DNA from: Gemmata palustris
GTDB lineage: Bacteria > Planctomycetota > Planctomycetia > Gemmatales > Gemmataceae
NCBI RefSeq assembly: GCF_017939745.1
Contig: NZ_JAGKQQ010000002.1
Span: forward strand, 310,001 to 374,000
DNA: 64,000 bases
Reading direction: 5' to 3'
Both the position numbers and the translations under genes were made by a program. Every line of letters starts with the position of its first letter. The stretch's first letter is position 1. The notes under the pieces are model-generated. The model saw nothing but the letters and a program-made list of their open reading frames with translations. It was not told the DNA's origin and searched no databases. Positions 44,428 through 53,095 of this stretch are shown in pieces.

Positions 44428-44922
44428 TCATTTCTTTTGCGCCGGCGCCGGCGGGCGCGACGTCCCGACTCCGGCCAGCCCGGACCGGGTACCACCGCGG
44501 TTGCCGAACGGCGACGGGAAGTAACCCAGCGTGTTCCCGAACACGACCGCGTGCCCGGCCGGGGGGAGCACGGAGCCGGGGCCGACCTCATACGGCTGCA
44601 ACGGGTCCGCAGCGTTCGCCAGTTGCGGGAAGAACAGCGTCCGGTTCCCGCCCGGCGCCGTAAACGGCGCCCCCGAGCCCTGGTTCATCATCCCGCCCAC
44701 GGTTCCCGGGCGCACGCCGTAGTAGTAGTTCACGCCCGGGTTGCCGCCCCGCAACAAATTCAAGTACGGGCTGAGCGGCTGGTTCTGCGGGTTGTAGATG
44801 TTCGGCATCACACCCCCCGGCGGGTACTGCTGTTGCTGTTGGTACTGTTGCGTCGGGTACTGGGCTGTCGCGGCCCCGGCGGTGCCGAGGACCGCAACCA
44901 CCATCAACAAGAAGCGCGTCAT
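44428..44922 (-). CDS. secreted Gln/Gly/Pro-rich protein
   Basis: 164 residues. A signal peptide (LLMVVAVLGTAGAATAQ) is followed by a Tyr/Gln-rich segment (YPTQQYQQQQQYPPGG) and an Asn/Gly/Pro-rich body with the repeated theme LFFPQ...GHAVVFGNTLGYFP. No catalytic motif is visible. It belongs to the kind of small surface protein common in planctomycetes, but the family is unknown to me. Confidence 0.7.
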   Translation of the reverse strand: MTRFLLMVVAVLGTAGAATAQYPTQQYQQQQQYPPGGVMPNIYNPQNQPLSPYLNLLRGGNPGVNYYYGVRPGTVGGMMNQGSGAPFTAPGGNRTLFFPQLANAADPLQPYEVGPGSVLPPAGHAVVFGNTLGYFPSPFGNRGGTRSGLAGVGTSRPPAPAQKK

Positions 44923-45004
44923 GTCGTGAATCCTCCGTGTTGAGTGCCCACCTACAGCCTAACCTTCACATCGCCGCATTTCGCGTTCCGAAATCCGCGT
45001 CAGA

Positions 45005-45961
45005 TCAGTTGTTGTTCCCGAACCCGTTGCCGCGCCCGGCGATCTGGTTCACAGTGCTCGACCCGAGGAGCGTGATCCCGAACACCCGCTCGACGGGCGC
45101 GATGAGGCGTGCGAGCGTGCGGTCGATGGTCACGAGGCGCTGGGCCTTCACGTAGATGCGGTCCCCCGGCATCACCTGGTAGTTCGTGTACGTGATGCCG
45201 TGTTGACTCATCCCGACCCAGTCCACGGGTAGAATCTGCCACGGCTGCCCGGCGTGCGGCGTGCGGCGTGCGATCCAGATGTTCCGGCGGCTAGACACGT
45301 CGGACAGGCCCCCGATATTGGAAATCGCGTCCAGCACGGTTTCGCTGCCGGTGATGGGGAACGACACGACCTGCTCCCCGGCGCCCTGACCTCCGCCGTC
45401 GACAATGATGTAATACCGTTTGCTGTTGTACGCGATCACGTCCACGATCACGATGATGCTCTCCGGCTGCGTCTCGAACTTGCTCAGCGTGAATTGCTGA
45501 GCGAGGTGCGTGCGGATCGCTTCGGCCGCTTGATCGAGCGTCAGACCCGCGACCGGCACCGCGCCCCAGAACCCGAGGCCGACGGACCCGTCGAGCCGAA
45601 CCTGGAACGGCCCCGAGACCGGCTGGACCGTGAGCGGGATGGTCACGTCCTTCATGCGGTCCTTCCCGTCAATGCCAGTGATCACTTTGCCGCTTACCGG
45701 ATCAAAGTCCGGCACCTTGGTCCGCTGCACGACTTCGATGAGCAGTTGGTCCGGCGCTTCGATGACGTAGGGCGGGAGCGTGATCTTCTTCATTTCACGC
45801 GGAACGGCGTCTTCCGGCGGCACCTGGATGTGCGCGTTCGCGTCATTGGGCATCGGGGGCGTTCCGAAGTAGCCCGCGTGCGACCCGTGCATGCAGCCGG
45901 TGGCGACCATTGCGAGTCCGGCGACGACGAACAAGAGCTTGCACCGACGCGCCGCTGTCAT
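45005..45961 (-). CDS. Wza-like polysaccharide export lipoprotein
   Basis: 318 residues from the ATG at 45961. A lipoprotein signal ends VATGC. The polysaccharide biosynthesis/export domain is recognisable by YVIEAPDQLLIEVVQ, then LDGSVGLGFWGAVPVAGLTL, TLDQAAEAIRTHL and an SLBB-type segment (YYIIVDGGGQ to VLDAISNIGG). The late motif YQVMPGDRIYVKAQ is typical. Such proteins form the outer-membrane or periplasmic channel of capsule or EPS exporters. No glycosyltransferase or Wzc partner is adjacent. Confidence 0.88.
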   Translation of the reverse strand: MTAARRCKLLFVVAGLAMVATGCMHGSHAGYFGTPPMPNDANAHIQVPPEDAVPREMKKITLPPYVIEAPDQLLIEVVQRTKVPDFDPVSGKVITGIDGKDRMKDVTIPLTVQPVSGPFQVRLDGSVGLGFWGAVPVAGLTLDQAAEAIRTHLAQQFTLSKFETQPESIIVIVDVIAYNSKRYYIIVDGGGQGAGEQVVSFPITGSETVLDAISNIGGLSDVSSRRNIWIARRTPHAGQPWQILPVDWVGMSQHGITYTNYQVMPGDRIYVKAQRLVTIDRTLARLIAPVERVFGITLLGSSTVNQIAGRGNGFGNNN

Positions 45962-46089
45962 AACCGCTCCCCCGCACGAAACGCTCCCCGGCAACCGCCG
46001 GTATCGCTTGTGTTATCGGCGCGGCCGGAACCGTTCGTGAACCAAACCACACGAATCGCACGGGTTTGATTCAAGTCCGGGGGACTGGG

Positions 46090-47103
46090 TTACGTGAGCA
46101 AACGAGCGAGGTTGAAGTACGCGAGCAACGCGGCCACGTCCGCGCAGGTCAGGGCGATCGGTCCTGCGGCGACTTGCGGGTCGCGCTTCAGTAGCCGGAG
46201 GACGTGCGGCACCGCCATTCCCGCGACCGCAGCACACGTGACTCCGATCCCGATTCCACCCAGCACGATCAGAAACAGCACCGCGAGGTTCTGCCAGATG
46301 GCGGCAATCACCCCCACCAGAAGGCCCGTGGCGAGACCGAGCAGCAGTCCGGTCAGCGCTTCGGGGCGCAGCCGGCGGAAGAGCTCGCGCCAGGAGGGGC
46401 CGGCCTCGCGGAACGCTTCGAGCGCGAGCGTGACGGACTGAATCGCGACGCTCTCCGCGAGCGCGAGCACGACCGGGATGAAGAGCGCGAGGACCGCGTG
46501 CTGCCAGTTCAACTCGGCGTGGTAGATTTCCACGAGAACGGCCGCGAGCGTGCCGCCCGCGACGTTACACAGCAGCCACGGGAACCGCCCGCGGAACGCG
46601 ACCAACGGGCGCGCCTGTTGCGACCGCGTGAGGCGCACACCGATTAACTGGAACACGTCGTCGCGCGGGCCGGGGGCGACCGGGGCCGGGTTGGAATCAC
46701 CGGTTTCGGCCAGCTCTTCCGCGTAGGCCTCGATGTCGATGACGCCGATCAGCCGGCGCATTTCGTCCACCACCGGGAACGCGAGCAGCCGGTGCATGGT
46801 GAAGAACTCGCACGCATCGAGGAGCGTGGCCGAAGACGGGATCGCGATCACGGACGCGATCATGACATCCTTGACGCGCGTCTCGAGGGCGGCCAGCAGG
46901 AGCCGGCGCGTGGGGACGACGCCGACGAGCCGGAGCGCGGAATCGACGACGTAAAAGTAGATGATCCGGCCGGGCGGCGGGTACTTGCGCATGTGCGCCA
47001 GAGCCTCGCCCACGGTCCACTCCGGGTCCAGCGTGGCGAAGTCGGCGCGCATGTACGTGGTCACCGGCTCGTTCAGTTGGGCTTCGGTCAGGTGTAAGGG
47101 CAT
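46090..47103 (-). CDS. CBS-pair MgtE-like divalent cation transporter lacking the N domain
   Basis: 337 residues. Two CBS domains (about 15-130; MRADFATLDPEWTVGEAL and VIAIPSSATLLDACEFF) precede a five-helix membrane domain of MgtE type, with LCNVAGGTLAAVLVEIY and PVVLALAESVAIQS. MgtE Mg2+ channels use the CBS and N domains to sense Mg2+. Here the usual helical N domain before the CBS pair is absent, so gating would differ. The acidic N/C-terminal contacts cannot be checked without modelling. Confidence 0.85.
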   Translation of the reverse strand: MPLHLTEAQLNEPVTTYMRADFATLDPEWTVGEALAHMRKYPPPGRIIYFYVVDSALRLVGVVPTRRLLLAALETRVKDVMIASVIAIPSSATLLDACEFFTMHRLLAFPVVDEMRRLIGVIDIEAYAEELAETGDSNPAPVAPGPRDDVFQLIGVRLTRSQQARPLVAFRGRFPWLLCNVAGGTLAAVLVEIYHAELNWQHAVLALFIPVVLALAESVAIQSVTLALEAFREAGPSWRELFRRLRPEALTGLLLGLATGLLVGVIAAIWQNLAVLFLIVLGGIGIGVTCAAVAGMAVPHVLRLLKRDPQVAAGPIALTCADVAALLAYFNLARLLT

Positions 47104-47360
47104 CGCGCTCCACTCTCACTTCGATACGCCGAACAACTCCCGCCCGAATCTCGCTGCAGTTTACCCGCGCGCCGGGCACAACCCGGGCCGCGCCCACCCG
47201 ACCCGCGAGAAATCGTGCGCCCCCAGCGCCGCGAAACCGGAATCAGTTACCGCGAGCGGCGTCTTTCGTGGGTGCCCGCCCTTTTTGAGGAAGGGGGTTG
47301 GGTGGCTCGATTCTGGGCGTAAGCTGAACACTCGGACCCGCATCTATTTCGGAAAGCCTT

Positions 47361-48341
47361 ATGTCTACCGACGTGGCGGGCATCGCCAACCGCATCATTG
47401 CCAACATCGAGAAGGTCATCATCGGCAAGCGCCCGCAGCTCACGCTCGCGGTCGCGGCGTACTTCTCGGAGGGGCACATTCTGCTCGAAGACGTGCCCGG
47501 CGTCGCGAAGACGATGCTGGCCCGGGCGCTCGCGCGGAGCGTCGGCTGCACCTTCAAGCGCCTCCAGTGTACGCCGGACCTGCTCCCCACCGACGTGACC
47601 GGCGTGAGCGTGTTCAACCAGAAAACGGCCGAGTTCGAGTTCCGCGCCGGACCGGTGTTCGCGCAAACGCTCCTGGCCGACGAAATCAACCGCGCGACCC
47701 CGCGCACCCAGGCCGCGCTGCTCGAGGCGATGGGCGAGCGCCGGGTGAGCGTGGACGGCCAGACCTACGTGCTGAAGCCGCCGTTCCTCGTGATCGCGAC
47801 GCAGAACCCGGTGGACCAGGAGGGCACGTTCCCGCTCCCGGAGGCCCAACTCGACCGCTTCCTGATTCGGCTGAGTCTCGGTTACCCGAGCATGGAAGAA
47901 GAGGGCAAGATGCTCTCGCGCTTGCAAATGGGCCACCCCATCGACGACCTGAAGACGGTCGTGACAGCCGAGGACGTGATCGCGTGCCAGGAAGCGGTTC
48001 GCGGCGTTCACGTGGACGACAAGGTGAAGCGGTACATCCTCGAAGTGGTCCACGCGAGCCGCGACAACGAGGACGTGCTCCTGGGTGGTAGCCCGCGTGC
48101 ATCAATCGCGCTGTTCCGCACGGCCCAGGCACTCGCCGCGGTCACCGGGCGCGACTTCGCGCTCCCCGACGATGTGAAGCGCATGGCACAGCCGGTTCTC
48201 GCACACCGGCTGATCCTGAAGCCCGAAAGCCGGCTCCGCAAGCGGACCGCAGCGGCCGTAGTAAAAGACTTGGTTGATGACGCGAAGGTACCCATCACCG
48301 ACAAGATGAAAGCGACCCAGCAAGATTACTTCGACGATTGA
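47361..48341 (+). CDS. MoxR-family AAA+ ATPase
   Basis: 326 residues. Walker A is EDVPGVAKTMLA, in the GVAKT form of classical MoxR. Walker B is TLLADEINRATPRTQAALLEAM, and sensor 1 is VIATQNPVDQEGTFPLPEAQLDRF. It is followed by a DUF58 protein and a UbiA enzyme on the same strand, the usual MoxR-DUF58 pairing in which the ATPase acts as a chaperone for a VWA-like partner. It is a different subfamily from the MoxR protein at 4026. Confidence 0.93.
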   Translation: MSTDVAGIANRIIANIEKVIIGKRPQLTLAVAAYFSEGHILLEDVPGVAKTMLARALARSVGCTFKRLQCTPDLLPTDVTGVSVFNQKTAEFEFRAGPVFAQTLLADEINRATPRTQAALLEAMGERRVSVDGQTYVLKPPFLVIATQNPVDQEGTFPLPEAQLDRFLIRLSLGYPSMEEEGKMLSRLQMGHPIDDLKTVVTAEDVIACQEAVRGVHVDDKVKRYILEVVHASRDNEDVLLGGSPRASIALFRTAQALAAVTGRDFALPDDVKRMAQPVLAHRLILKPESRLRKRTAAAVVKDLVDDAKVPITDKMKATQQDYFDD

Positions 48342-48343
48342 CC

Positions 48344-48600
48344 TTCCTGGGACCGCGGGCGTCCCGCAGGGCTGTTTAATGTGTGGAAGTGAACAGGTAC
48401 GGGCACCCACCCGCTCGTTAACACTCGCGGTTCGCCAAAAGGCTCAGGCGAACCGCGAGTGTTAACGAGCGGGTGGAGTGACGCAACCGCGAGAATTCAA
48501 CGGCCTTGGAGCGTCCCGCCCGCACCTTCCCGGGTCTGTGATTCGTTTGTGACGTTCGTGTACCCAGCCCGAGCGGGCGAGACGCCCGCGGTCCCAGGAA
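48344..48600. repeat. nested inverted-repeat (MITE-like) element in the moxR-DUF58 operon
   Basis: Outer terminal arms of 20 bases (48344-48363 and 48581-48600) are exact reverse complements. Inside lies the perfect 30-bp palindrome also found at 19825-19895 (48407-48436 with 48447-48476). It spans about 257 bases with no coding capacity and ends 8 bases before the DUF58 start codon. Confidence 0.9.
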
Positions 48601-48608
48601 AGGCTCCC

Positions 48609-49979
48609 GTGCGTTGGTTTCTCGTAATCGTCGCACTCATCGGCGCCGCGATCGCGCTCCAGGCGGGGTTGGTCGCGTTCGCGGGGTACGTGCTGCTCGG
48701 CGTGTACCTGCTGTCGCGTTATTTAGCGCGCAGATGGGTGCGCGACCTCAGCGCGACGCGCGCGTGCGATTCGGCCCCGCGCGAAGTGGGCGAAACGACC
48801 GAAGTCACCGTGACGCTCACGAACACCGGGGCGATTCCGATCGCGTGGGTGCTGGTCGAGGATCTGCTGCCGGACTTCGCGGTGAAGGCGCGCACCCCGC
48901 GCATCACGGTCAAAGGCAAGCGCGTTCACGTCGTGACCCTTCGCGGAAAGCAAACGAAGACGATCAAGTACAAGGTCACGTTCGCGCTGCGCGGGTACTA
49001 CCCGCTCGGGCCGACACTGCTCGAAACGGGCGACGTGTTCGGGCTGCACCGGCGCCACCGCGTGATCGGGAAGCCGATTTACGTGATGGTGTACCCCAAG
49101 GTCGTGGACCTACCCAAATACAACTTCGCGTCGGAGCGGCCAATTGGGGAAGTGCGACTCCAGAACCGGCTCTTTGAAGACCCGACGCGGACCGCGGGCG
49201 TGCGGCAATACGTCATGGGCGACCCACTCCAGCGCGTTCACTGGAAGGTGACGGCGCGCACGGGCCAACTCCACTGCCGCATTTACGAGCCCACGACGCT
49301 CGCCGGCGCAACGATCCTCGTGGACTTCCACCAGGACGGCTACCACAAGCGCGGCGAACCGCACCGCTCGGAACTCGCAGTCACCACCGCCGTGAGCATT
49401 GCCTACGCGGTGTCCGTACTGAACGTGCAGGTCGGGTTCGCGAGCAACGGGCGCGACGCCGCCGACCGCATTCGCGAAGAATCGCTCGCGGCGGAATCGC
49501 CCGAGGCCCAAGTCGAGGGACACGCGACACGCGACGAGGCCCGCGACCGGTTCGAGATGAACGACGAGAGCAACCGTATGCGACCGGTCGTGGTGGACAC
49601 GCGGCGCGGGTTCGATCAGTTCCAGCAGATCCGCGAGGCACTCGCGCGGCTCGAATTCACGGACGCCTTCACCTTCGCGCAACTCGCACTCGAGATGGCC
49701 GCGCGCATGCCGCGCGACGCGACGGTGATTGCCGTACTCCCACGAGTGCCGGTCGAAACGGCCATCGCCCTCGGTACGCTGCGCAGACAGGGGTTCGCGG
49801 TGAGCGTGATCCTCATCGGCCTCGACGAGAACCACAAGCTCGAAGCGCACGGGCGCCTGCTCGCCGAAACGATTCGCGACATCCGGTACGCGAACACCGT
49901 GGAAGAACTGGCCAACCTCGGCGCGAACACGACCGCCTACAGTCCGGCGGCGTATACGGTCGATATACCACTTTCATGA
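48609..49979 (+). CDS. DUF58 domain protein
   Basis: 456 residues from a GTG with a GGAAAGG site. Two N-terminal membrane helices (RWFLVIVALIGAAIAL, VAFAGYVLLGVYLL) are followed by a cytosolic or periplasmic beta-rich domain and the DUF58 core with RLFEDPTRTAGVRQYVMGDPLQRVHWKVTART, the family signature. It partners with MoxR proteins and may contribute to envelope assembly. The stop overlaps the ubiA start (ATGA at 49976-49979). Confidence 0.9.
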   Translation: MRWFLVIVALIGAAIALQAGLVAFAGYVLLGVYLLSRYLARRWVRDLSATRACDSAPREVGETTEVTVTLTNTGAIPIAWVLVEDLLPDFAVKARTPRITVKGKRVHVVTLRGKQTKTIKYKVTFALRGYYPLGPTLLETGDVFGLHRRHRVIGKPIYVMVYPKVVDLPKYNFASERPIGEVRLQNRLFEDPTRTAGVRQYVMGDPLQRVHWKVTARTGQLHCRIYEPTTLAGATILVDFHQDGYHKRGEPHRSELAVTTAVSIAYAVSVLNVQVGFASNGRDAADRIREESLAAESPEAQVEGHATRDEARDRFEMNDESNRMRPVVVDTRRGFDQFQQIREALARLEFTDAFTFAQLALEMAARMPRDATVIAVLPRVPVETAIALGTLRRQGFAVSVILIGLDENHKLEAHGRLLAETIRDIRYANTVEELANLGANTTAYSPAAYTVDIPLS

Positions 49980-50905
49980 ACCGCGACCGACTGCTCGCCT
50001 TTGCTCAGCTCCTCCGCATCCCGAACGTGTTCACCGCGTTCGCCGATATCGCGCTCGGCGCGTGCGTGGGCGCGGCACTGCTCCCTTCGGCGCCGGCCCA
50101 GTTTTGGGGCGCGTACCTCATCCTCGCACTCGCGTCGGGGTGCCTGTACCTCGCGGGTATGGTCTGGAACGACTTCTTCGATTTCGCCGAGGACAAGAAG
50201 AATCGCGCGTTCCGACCGCTCCCGTCGGGGCGCGTGAGTCGGGGAACTGCGGTCGTGCTCGGCGTGCTGCTGTTCGCGGCCGGGATCGCACTCGCTGGGA
50301 CAGCCGGGTTCGTGGCGCAAGCCGAATGGACCCACGAGCCGCTGGTGTTCGCACTGGGCCTGATCGCGGCGGTGCTCATTTACGACGGTGGGGCGAAGCG
50401 CACGCCCTTCGGCCCGATCGCGATGGCCGCGTGCCGGTTCCTGAACGTGCTGTTCGCGCTGTCGCTCGTTCCCGATGACGTGCTCGAGATGGAAAAGCGC
50501 ATCCACCTCGCGGGCGTCGTGGGCGTGTACATCGTGGGCGTGACGTGGTTCGCCCGCACCGAAGAGGGCAAGAGCCGGCAGCGCGACCTCGCGCTCGCGG
50601 CCGGTGTCATCGGGCTGGCGCTCTTACTCGCGCTGCTGCTCCGGGTGAAACTCGGGAGCAGTTTGGGCACGTTCGCGTTCCCGTACCTGTTGGTCGGGTT
50701 CGGGTTCCTGGTGGGCCTGCCCATCTCGCGTGCGATCGCCGACCCGGGCTCGCGCAACGTGCAAGCGGCCGTGAAGCGGTGCGTGCTCGGGCTCGTGTTT
50801 CTCGACGCGGTGCTCGCGACGATGTTCATCGGCTTGCCCGGGTTGCTCGTGCTTTTGTTGTTGCCCCCCGCGCTCTGGCTCGGAAAATGGGTCTACTCGA
50901 CTTGA
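49976..50905 (+). CDS. UbiA-family prenyltransferase
   Basis: 309 residues with eight or nine membrane helices. The first Asp-rich motif is NDFFDFAEDKKNRAFRPLPSG, a full NDxxDxxxD. The second polar loop, YDGGAKRTPFGPIAMAACR, matches the other conserved loop. These enzymes attach a prenyl chain to an aromatic or other acceptor in quinone, heme or lipid synthesis. The acceptor is unknown. It is translationally coupled to the DUF58 gene. Confidence 0.88.
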   Translation: MNRDRLLAFAQLLRIPNVFTAFADIALGACVGAALLPSAPAQFWGAYLILALASGCLYLAGMVWNDFFDFAEDKKNRAFRPLPSGRVSRGTAVVLGVLLFAAGIALAGTAGFVAQAEWTHEPLVFALGLIAAVLIYDGGAKRTPFGPIAMAACRFLNVLFALSLVPDDVLEMEKRIHLAGVVGVYIVGVTWFARTEEGKSRQRDLALAAGVIGLALLLALLLRVKLGSSLGTFAFPYLLVGFGFLVGLPISRAIADPGSRNVQAAVKRCVLGLVFLDAVLATMFIGLPGLLVLLLLPPALWLGKWVYST

Positions 50906-50916
50906 GTCAAATGCCG

Positions 50917-51105
50917 GAAGAAGAAGAACCGCGGATCACGCAGAGAACGCAGATCAATGCAAAAAGCAGCGAACGGCGCGGCGTCAGCCCGCCGGCACTG
51001 GCCGAAAACCATCGGCGGGTTGACGCCGCGCCGTTCGCCCGCACCATGATCCAATGCCTCGCAGTATTTGATCGGCGTTCTCTGCGTGATCTGCGGTTCT
51101 TCTTC
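50917..51105. repeat. second nested inverted-repeat element
   Basis: Outer arms of 31 bases (50920-50950 and 51075-51105) are reverse complements with a single mismatch. An inner pair of 24-base arms (50971-50994 and 51013-51036) is also nearly perfect. It lies between the ubiA and peptidase genes. Confidence 0.88.
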
Positions 51106-51131
51106 GCTCAACCTCAAACCTAAACACCACC

Positions 51132-52829
51132 ATGCACGACCGTCGCACGTTCCTGCTCACCGGAGGCGCTACCGTGGCCGCTACACTGATCCCCGACGCG
51201 CTCTCGGGCGCGGACGGCAACGACGAAGCCGCGGCCGTTATCAAGGCCCACGTCACGAAGTTGCAGCCCCTGGAGGTCGCGAGCGGGATCGCGTGGTGGA
51301 CCGCGAACACCACCGGCAAGGACGAGGACTTCCAGAAGAAGGAAGAGGCGCAGAACAAGATCGACGCGGCGCTATCCGACAAGAAGATGTTCGACCGCGT
51401 GAAGGCGCTGAAAGCCGCGGCCGATAAGGGCGCCATCAAGGACGCACTGGTCGCGCGCCAGATCCAACTGCTGTACCTGCAGTACCTCGAAAAGCAGGTC
51501 GCGCCGGAACTGCTCAAGAAGATCACCTCGAAGGCGAACGCCGTCGAACAGGCGTTCAACGTGTTCCGCGCGAAAGTGGACGGGCAGGAGATCCCGGACA
51601 GCAAGGTGCGCAGCACGCTCAAGGAGTCCACCGATTCGGCACTGCGGCAGAAGGTGTGGGAAGCGAGCAAGGGCGTCGGGGCCGCGGTCGAAGCGGACTT
51701 GGCCGAACTGGTGAAGCTCCGCAACGAGGCCGCCACGCAGCTCGGGTTCAAGAACTTCCACGCGCTGCAACTCACGCTCAACGAACAGGACGGCCCCGAA
51801 CTCATCAAGCTGTTCGACGACCTCGACAAGCTCACGAAGGAGCCGTTCACGAAGTCGAAGGCGGAAATCGACGAGCGGCTCGCGAAGAAGCTCAAGGTCG
51901 GGGTCGCGGACCTGCAAGCGTGGCACTACTTCGATCCGTTCTTTCAAGAATCCCCCGCGGTCTTTGATGCGAACCTCGACGCGCCGTACACGAAGGCCGA
52001 TCTGCTCAAGCTGTGCCGCGACTTCTACGCGGGCATCGGGCTCCCCATTGATGACGTGATCGCGCGGAGCGACCTGTACGAGAAGAAGGGCAAGTCGCCG
52101 CACGCCTTCTGCACCGACATCGACCGCGAGGGCGACGTGCGCGTGCTCGCGAACATCGTGCCCAATGAATACTGGATGGGCACGATGCTCCACGAACTGG
52201 GGCACTCGGTGTACTCGTCGAAGAACATCCCCCAGACGGTGCCGTACCTGCTCCGGGCCGAAGCGCACATCCTCACGACCGAGGGCGTCGCGATGCAGTT
52301 CGAGCGGTTCAGCAAGTCGCGCCCGTGGCTCGAAAAGATGGGCGCGAAAGTCGAAGCGCCGGCCGAGTTCGATGAAGCCGCCAAGAAGGTGCAGCGGAAC
52401 CAACTGCTCATCTTCAGCCGGTGGTGCCAAGTGATGCTGCGGTTCGAGAAGGCCATGTACGAAGACCCCAAGCAGAACCTCAACAAGCTCTGGTGGGATC
52501 TGGTGGAGCAGTACCAGCAGGTGAAGAAGCCGAAGGACCGCAACGCCCCGGACTACGCGAGCAAGATCCACATTTGCAGCGCCCCGGTGTACTACCACAA
52601 CTACATGATGGGCCAGTTGTTCGCCTCGCAGGTCCACCACGCGCTCTCGAAAGCCGTGTTCAACGCGGACCCCAAGACAACCATCTACATCGGCGAGAAG
52701 AAGGTGGGCGCGTTTATGAAGGAGAAGGTGTTCGAGCCGGGCCGCACGAAGACGTGGAAGGAACTGACCAAGTTCGCGACCGGCGCGGAGCTGAGCCCGG
52801 CCGCGTTCGCGAAGGACTTCGAGGGGTAA
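51132..52829 (+). CDS. exported HExxH metallopeptidase (M3/M2-like)
   Basis: 565 residues. A signal with RRTFLLTGGATVAATL suggests export. The large helical domain holds the zinc motif HELGH at 354-358 (MLHELGHSVYS), with a third ligand Glu384 in TTEGVAMQF, the gluzincin arrangement and spacing of M3/M2 peptidases. Later AFCTDIDREGDVR and HICSAPVYYHNYMMGQL segments fit the C-terminal substrate region. M3 peptidases cleave short peptides; M2 are ACE-like dipeptidases. Which of the two this resembles more cannot be settled by eye. A nested repeat precedes the gene. Confidence 0.85.
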   Translation: MHDRRTFLLTGGATVAATLIPDALSGADGNDEAAAVIKAHVTKLQPLEVASGIAWWTANTTGKDEDFQKKEEAQNKIDAALSDKKMFDRVKALKAAADKGAIKDALVARQIQLLYLQYLEKQVAPELLKKITSKANAVEQAFNVFRAKVDGQEIPDSKVRSTLKESTDSALRQKVWEASKGVGAAVEADLAELVKLRNEAATQLGFKNFHALQLTLNEQDGPELIKLFDDLDKLTKEPFTKSKAEIDERLAKKLKVGVADLQAWHYFDPFFQESPAVFDANLDAPYTKADLLKLCRDFYAGIGLPIDDVIARSDLYEKKGKSPHAFCTDIDREGDVRVLANIVPNEYWMGTMLHELGHSVYSSKNIPQTVPYLLRAEAHILTTEGVAMQFERFSKSRPWLEKMGAKVEAPAEFDEAAKKVQRNQLLIFSRWCQVMLRFEKAMYEDPKQNLNKLWWDLVEQYQQVKKPKDRNAPDYASKIHICSAPVYYHNYMMGQLFASQVHHALSKAVFNADPKTTIYIGEKKVGAFMKEKVFEPGRTKTWKELTKFATGAELSPAAFAKDFEG

Positions 52830-52846
52830 GGAAATGACGGCGAGTG

Positions 52847-53018
52847 GCTCTCGATCGAGCCACCCGCTTGCATCAATCCCAGTTCGTGGGGCTACGATCC
52901 GCCTCACGAGCCCAACCACGCCCCGATCTTCGCCTCCAAATCCTTCACGAACTGGCTCCGCGGAAGCACGCGATCGCACCCCGCGTGCCGGTCGGCGCGC
53001 AGCACGTCCACCTCGACC
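52847..53018 (-). pseudogene. 3' fragment of the receiver-like gene at 55137
   Basis: A minus-strand remnant coding the last 30 or so residues of the protein at 55137-55514 (DRVLPRSQFVKDLEAKIGAW), with substitutions, then diverging. It has no start codon and is part of a roughly 190 bp direct repeat whose intact copy is at 55064-55250. Confidence 0.75.
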
Positions 53019-53095
53019 GTCGCGATGGGCGACGCGGTGATCCGCTTCGCCCCCGGTGATGGCGACGCGGCAGGCGCCGGCGGAAGTGGGGGCCG

